This document shows, piece by piece, positions 58,260-64,000 of a stretch of 64,000 nucleotides of DNA. Source of the DNA: Larix kaempferi (lineage: Eukaryota > Streptophyta > Pinopsida > Pinales > Pinaceae); the NCBI GenBank assembly GCA_027924585.1, contig BSBM01000370.1, positions 31,021,501 to 31,085,500 on the forward strand, given 5' to 3'. Under the pieces are notes generated by a model. That model saw only the letters and a list, made by a program, of their open reading frames with translations, had not been told where the DNA came from and did no database searches. How positions within the stretch are numbered: position 1 is the first letter of the stretch; every line of letters starts with the position of its first letter. The position numbers and the translations under genes were made by a program.

Positions 58260-58770
58260 GACGTTTGACTAGAGCAAGTCAGCAGCTTGTTGGTCCCTGT
58301 TGGCGCCGGTAGCTGTCAAATCGCCTGCCAGTAAACAATTGTAATTGTAAACAAATTCGCGAATCGAACTGTCGGCACTGGTTGTGACGTTTCAAAGACA
58401 ACTCTCACGCCTGTCCAATGGTCGTCGACCACCGTGAAGTGACGTGGACGGGTGTCTCCGCATCACATGGGTGGACGATTACTATTAGCCTGACACAGAC
58501 GAATCTCACCACATGCTGCGGTCGCTTTCGTCCGTGAGCCCCCGTCTTCTTGAAGAAAACACGTGGATATCTTATAGCGACAAGTCATGGTTGCACACGG
58601 TGTAGGCCCCACGACTAATTCAATGGTGACCAAAGATGGACGTGGGGTAAAATTATTTTAACAATAAGGTTTTACCAAAAATGGATCGGTCACATCATGG
58701 AGGATGTTAGGTGGAGCGTGCCTTACCTAGTGACCTAGACGCTAAACTCCAAAATCTGCCCGCTTATGGG
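58260..58770. promoter_or_regulatory. CpG-rich patch with ACGTG motifs
   Basis: This is markedly richer in G+C and in CpG than the surrounding DNA. ACGTGG-type motifs lie at 58440-58446 (tgacgtgg), 58560-58566 (cacgtgg, a G-box) and 58639-58645 (gacgtgg). Such motifs bind bZIP and bHLH factors in plant promoters. No coding exon follows on either strand within view, so it may be an isolated promoter fragment, a regulatory island or part of an unknown repeat. Confidence 0.35.
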
Positions 58771-59139
58771 GAAAACTGCTTACAACTTGACATTTTTGTT
58801 GCCTTTCATACTACAAATGAACAATATAAATATATGGGAAAAAAATAACTACCAAGTTTGTGCACACTAGAGACCAAGGATGTATTTTCATAACTCACAT
58901 GACCTAAGTTGTTGCCCAGTACAACGATTAAGACTTCATAACCACTCTTGGTAAAGTGATAACCTAATAATAGTAATAGCCTACCTAGAGCTCTTTCCTA
59001 GGAAGTACTTTGATATGAAATCTACAAGTGAGTAAAAAATGAAGTTTAATTCCCTAGGGTAATTTAAGTTTTATATATATTTTTTCAATTGGAGGATTGA
59101 TTTGCATAATTGCTTTGGTCTAGTTTTTTGGACAGTCAT
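58771..59139. other. No feature seen
   Basis: AT-rich, no frame or repeat of note. Confidence 0.4.
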
Positions 59140-59357
59140 AAATAATCCGTTGGTTGCCACTTGGGGATTCATACCCTTCAGCGAATTCAGGGGCTTTCTG
59201 CTGTGTCAACCACTGGCCACTTTGTTGAAAGAAAACCCCCAGCTAACGAATCTGCATTGAACTGCTAGCACTTGAACTTGAACTTGTGACCTCACAGAGT
59301 CCCCAACGACTGGAGGACGCTGGATGAACCAACTCACATACAAGCCTAAGCCCTAGT
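59140..59357 (-). mobile_element. Possible tRNA-derived SINE
   Basis: On the minus strand an A-box-like TGTGAGTTGG (59338-59329) is followed about 55 bp later by a B-box-like GTTCAAGTTC (59283-59274), as in the split internal promoter of tRNA genes and SINEs. The intervening text (GTTGGGGACT, GAGGTCACAAG) is of the kind found in plant SINE heads. No clear target duplication or poly-A/T tail was found. Confidence 0.35.
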
Positions 59358-59579
59358 TTCACATGATATGTGGTAGGTTTTTGTATTTGGGGTTTTGACC
59401 ATATTAAATCGATTTATATGTTTTGAAAATTGATCAAAGTTTTAGATTGATCAAAATTTTGACTTAGTAGGTGATTGTTTTTGACAAGGAGAGGAAAGAT
59501 TGTTACAAGATTATCCTACTCCATAAATATATATTATTTTTTTTCTCGATTTTATATTGATCATGTTAAAATAATACAA

Positions 59580-59580
<1 letters not shown>

Positions 59581-59610
<30 letters not shown>
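59581..59610. repeat. TA/CA microsatellite
   Basis: About 11 TA units followed by four CA units. Confidence 0.9.
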
Positions 59611-59759
59611 GTGCATGTTTATATAGAAGTTGGAGACTAGTGTTAGCTTAGGCAACGTGTTCGTATTTGGTTGAACTCTTTGGGAACTTTTCTCCAACAT
59701 AACAGAGATATATGTGTAACTTCTCCTTCGAGTATATTACAATACAACGTTGTAGCGTT

Positions 59760-60345
59760 ACTGTGCAATGTATTTTTTCATTTTTTTTAAAGTTTGGACA
59801 ACTTTGTGTCATTTTTGCATCGTTTCATTACTTTCCAATGTCTTTTTTTATGTGCACTCTTTTTGACATCATAGTGCAACAAAATCAATGCTATGGAAAT
59901 CCATTTTGTGGCATTTATGTGTTGTATTGCATTGTAGTTAAAAAAAACAACTTTTAGAATTGTCTTTGTGTCGATTATGCATTGAACACACTTTACTCGC
60001 ACCTCATTAGCATCTGTATGCATCATTTTTGCATCAATATTGTTCACTTGGGTGTCCTAATTTGCATCACATTAGCATCGAAATACAAAACTTTTCATCT
60101 TGTTAGTGACATATTCATAAACTTTGAGTTGTGTTAATGTCATATTTGTGTTGTGTTAACATCAAAACTGCATTGTTTAGCATCACACCTACATTAAAAT
60201 TGAGTTGATTTGCATCAAAACTGCATTGTATTCAATTAAATTAAATCATGTTAGTGTCATGTTAGCTTCAAATTTGTATCGTTTGTGTCATAATGTTAGT
60301 GTCATGTTAGCTTCAAATTTGTATCATTTGTGTCATATATGTGTA
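59760..60345. repeat. Degenerate TTTGCATC / TGTGTCAT minisatellite
   Basis: Short phrases such as tttgcatc, tgtgtcat and acattagcatc recur at irregular 15-30 bp intervals. A cleaner 46-bp tandem pair starting gttagtgtcatgttagct lies at 60249-60340. Confidence 0.6.
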
Positions 60346-60690
60346 AAAAATTGTGTATTGATTATTATTATTTTTTATTGATTTTTTAATTGTTATTATA
60401 ATTATATCATGTAATAATTTCGTTAGTAATTTTTTTCTCCTTTTTTTAATATTTAAACATTGATGCGAGTACCAATTTGTGTGCATCTATTTCATAACAT
60501 ATCAGTCATGATACCTAAAACCATGTATATATAAACACAAAATTTATGAAATTTTATTACACTAATATTTAATCAATTTTAGAACATGGAAGCAAAAAAC
60601 CGTCTATATTAAATGATGAAATTTTTAATTAAATTGTAAAATAACCATATTTTTTTTCTTGTAAAAGAGTGATACACAATAACCCTATGA
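60346..60690. other. AT-rich, no gene seen
   Basis: Long A and T runs only. Confidence 0.4.
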
Positions 60691-61050
60691 AAATGTCAAC
60701 TTTGTATATGAAATAGCATAAAGATATATCTTCATATATAAGGAAATAAAATGAATTTGACATCCCAAGTTGATTGAATTTCCCTTATGTAAGTGGTACA
60801 CTAACACCCCGGGGAAATGTCAACTTTGTATACATCTTAGTATGAAAATATATCTACACATATGAGGGAAATGAAATAAATTTGGCATCAAAGTTGATTG
60901 AAGTGTGCCTATAATCTTAGTGTAATAAAGATTCATTAAATCTTATACTCTAAAGTAAATGTCAACTTTGTATACAAGATAACATGGAAAATATCTACAC
61001 ATATAAATAACTGAATGGATTTGACATCAAGAGTTGATTGAATTGTTCTT
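60691..61050. repeat. Three-unit tandem repeat, 124-142 bp
   Basis: Units start at aaatgtcaactttgtata (60691, 60815 and 60957). Each also has an atatctacacatat-like centre and a tttgacatc....gttgattgaa-like end. Confidence 0.8.
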
Positions 61051-64000
61051 AATAGCATCTTCATCTTCACTGTGTAAAACCATAATAAACTAACATGAGT
61101 GCATTAAATGAAAAAAAATATAAAACAAAATATAGTAAGTAACATCATAATTATAAAACAACTCTTCGTAAAATAAATATGATTACTTTTCAATATATAT
61201 AATAATCATAAAGTATGTAATTGCAATTCAAATTGAGCTTTTTGTTGAAATCATCTATTAATGTACCTTTACCTTTTATTCTATGACGTTCCCCATCTCT
61301 TTCCCCACATCTAACATCATCATTTGATATTCCCACTATGTTGGAAGCTATATGATATGTTGATCTATTACAACAATATGCTTTTGAGGAAAATGCATAA
61401 AATCCATGGAATACAATATGTGCATAATTTTGAGGCGAATATTAAAAATACACACTCATAACATTAACATATGTACAAATGCTTTATTTAAGGACAAGTA
61501 ATAAAAGTCGCAAAATTCAATCAAACTCAACCAAAGTCAATCAAAGTTTGGTTTGAATATTCAACTTGATGTGATCACATCCTCCTTCAATTTAACTTTG
61601 TTTATTGGGTTTTGACATCATGTTTTGTTTACCAACTCTTACCTATGTTTTTTACCCATGTGAAATATTATACACTATTACTATAGTTACATATGCTTAT
61701 GTGGGATTTCATTCCACATTAAAATATTGCATAGAAAATAATAAGCCAAGTTAACTACTATTGGATCATTGGTTGTGATTATCCAAGCTAACTACCATTG
61801 AATTACTGTACCTATAAAATGTTTTATTAAAATGCATATAATGGATTAATATTTAACCACTAATATATTAGATCAATTTGTATCCATTAAAAGGTTCTTA
61901 TGCCACCAATGATTGGAAAAAATGTAAAAAAAATAGTATCAAAATGCATACATATAATATGATAATATGTCGTTGTATGCTTTCTAGCATAACTAACATT
62001 GAAGAATAACATAAAGCCACACCAAAGAGAAACCAAAGAGAGGTTAACGGGGCTAGGAGAACAATTTGCATTGAAAATCCTAAAAAATATTTCACATTTC
62101 ACTTTTATAATCATTCTATTTAGACTTTGTAGCAGTATTAGAGAAAAGGAGAGTGTAGTGATAACCAATCTAACTAATATTTAATTAGTAATAATGATTA
62201 TTCAAGCTAGCTATTATTGGATTTTTGTGTATATTAGTTAAAATGCACATTAATACTACGTGATCTCTTTGTTCTCTAGTTACTACATAAATTTATGATA
62301 GTGGTATACAGTAAATCCAAGTGATAGGTGCTATGATGAAGAAATAAAATTAGGTTTCCATTCTCGGAGAGCACTACTCTTTGAATGCTTATAAATGCAT
62401 AATAAACACATTCTATATCAAAATAGGTCAAGGAAAATTTACGGTGATAAAAAAATCCACCATAAACGTGCAATTATAGTCCAAAATTTATTAATAGATG
62501 TAATGTAATATTATAGGGTTCATTCACCTTTATGGGACCCAAAATTTCCCATTGCAAATAACAATCCCTTGCATGAATGAGAATGAAAATAAATGATGGA
62601 ATGAGTGAGGGGCACATATAGTATTGTTTTACCATTAAACACCTTGGATAATATGTAGTTATATTGGTAGTTGGCATGGGGGATTACCAAGGTGGAGTCA
62701 TAATATAACCAACCATTGTCAATAGCATTGGATTGACTTGGAGGTCAAGAGGTCAATAATCCATGTATCTGGTGCCTTCAAGGCTAATATGGTCCCTTTT
62801 CCATTATGAAATCCTTCATTAATTATGTTGAACCCTTCAAGTGATGGGTCATGAGTATTCATGATTCCTTGGCCTTACTCTTTCATTCACTTTACCATTG
62901 GAACTCAATATCAAATCAATGCCTTGTCGATTGAGTGTTGTAAAAAAGAAAGAAAGTAACTATCCAAATCTAGACCTAGGGGAATCTAACACTTTTAAAA
63001 TGAAACCTTAATCCACTATATAAAACAATTCTCCTCAACCAAATCCTATTTCCAAAACCCAAATCCTATATCCCATCCAAAATCCAAATCCCATCTTCCA
63101 TATCGAAAACCCAACTCCCGTTTTGTTTTAAATATACAATTTTTTAAAAAATAAAAAGAAATGAGAAAAAATTACCTTTCATTTGACTATGCCCCAAATC
63201 TCTCTTCTTTGATCCTATTGAGTGCCCCCCATAAATCCCTTTTAGTTCCAAGAAGCTTCACCCCCACATCCTCATGAAAATGAAATGAGTTGAACCCTGT
63301 TTTTTCACATTATACTAGAAATGCATATATGCAGTGATACAATTCTTTATTTTGCGTTGTTTTCTTTTTAGTTTTTTGAGCTTTACATCAAGCTTGTATT
63401 GAATGTGCATCAACTATTCCAACGTAAGGATAAAATGCAAGTTGTGTATGTGTCAAACCCACATCATACGAACACCATATTTTTTTGATGTGATGCCAAG
63501 AAAAGCATTGTGTCACTATTGCATGTTTTGACTCTAATTCAAATTACATGTCACGGACACATTATTCTGGCATGTCTTGTGTGCTGTGATAATGTCATGG
63601 CAAAGCCAAATTTGCCACTAATAACTTCACTAAAAAATTTAATTAATATTAATTTATTACTATAATTGTATTTATAATAATAAATATAATAATTATAATT
63701 CTATTAATAATTATAATTATTAATAAAACTATATTTTTTATAATTATAATTAAAATTTCATAATTTCATTAATGAAAAGAAATTACAATTTGTAAATTGT
63801 AGATGTTAAAGAGAATTGCACAAAGAGCACCAAGAGATGACAATTCTCTCACCAAGAGATGACAATTCTGTCACAAAATACCTAAAGAAACCTGCCTAGT
63901 CCATCCCTAGTATACAAAAAAATCACCATTACATTCTTCTCATAAAAGAGATAATATCTCAAAAATGTCTAAAGTAAGTACATAGCCGACCAACATATAT
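61051..64000. other. AT-rich tail of the window, no gene seen
   Basis: No frame with known motifs. 63640-63780 is a very AT-rich run of taattata-type repeats. A 22-bp tandem pair around accaagagatgacaattct lies at 63827-63873. Confidence 0.45.

Noticed and set aside
1-64000. Intact host gene, tRNA or rRNA gene, or prokaryote-type system
   Set aside because: tRNA-like matches are only retroelement primer-binding sites; every recognisable coding block is a retroelement or transposase-like fragment, and the unknown frames lack support.

Overview
The window is nuclear DNA from a seed plant, most likely a gymnosperm. It is AT-rich and packed with nested LTR retrotransposons, LINEs and decayed coding fragments. 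Plant-type retroelement signatures support this: primer-binding sites matching initiator-Met tRNA, Ty1/copia Gag-Pol, a Ty3/gypsy Pol with a chromodomain-like tail, and L1-type LINEs. The conifer/gymnosperm assignment rests on remembered resemblance of the Gag proteins and is an inference. I see no intact host gene, no rRNA or tRNA gene and no CRISPR array. Almost every coding region is broken.

Layout. 1.6-4.6 kb (minus) holds a four-exon pseudogene whose protein resembles a DDE-type transposase. 6.2-19.6 kb is a Ty3/gypsy element (minus) with both LTRs, primer-binding site and polypurine tract. It was later hit twice: by a solo LTR of another family in its polypurine tract (6779-8214, TSD cccct) and by a Ty1/copia element in its protease (11343-17523, TSD gtcct). 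20.1-23.5 kb is a TG...CA-bounded insertion with a perfect tatta duplication and an unrecognised decayed gene.

26.3-40.2 kb is a four-level nest. A gypsy-type gag-protease remnant (plus) was split by a small non-autonomous LTR element (minus). One LTR of that element was split by a copia element (plus, 26875-36735). The copia gag was in turn split by a gag-only LTR element (28185-31153, TSD aggga). 45.5-47.1 kb is a second solo LTR of the family seen at 6.8-8.2 kb. 47.1-48.3 kb is a dead LINE reverse transcriptase (minus). 48.9-57.4 kb is an L1-like LINE (plus) whose endonuclease segment has expanded into seven tandem units of about 610 bp with a trimeric higher-order period near 1.84 kb.

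The last 7 kb has no coding sequence I can recognise. It holds a CpG-rich patch with ACGTG motifs (58.3-58.7 kb), a possible tRNA-derived SINE (59.1-59.4 kb) and several short tandem repeats.

How the parts relate. They do not form a pathway. The order of insertion can be read from which element interrupts which, and most junctions are supported by 5-bp target duplications. The strongest novelty candidates are the higher-order array inside the LINE, the spliced DDE-like pseudogene, the gag-only LTR element and the gene-bearing TG...CA insertion.
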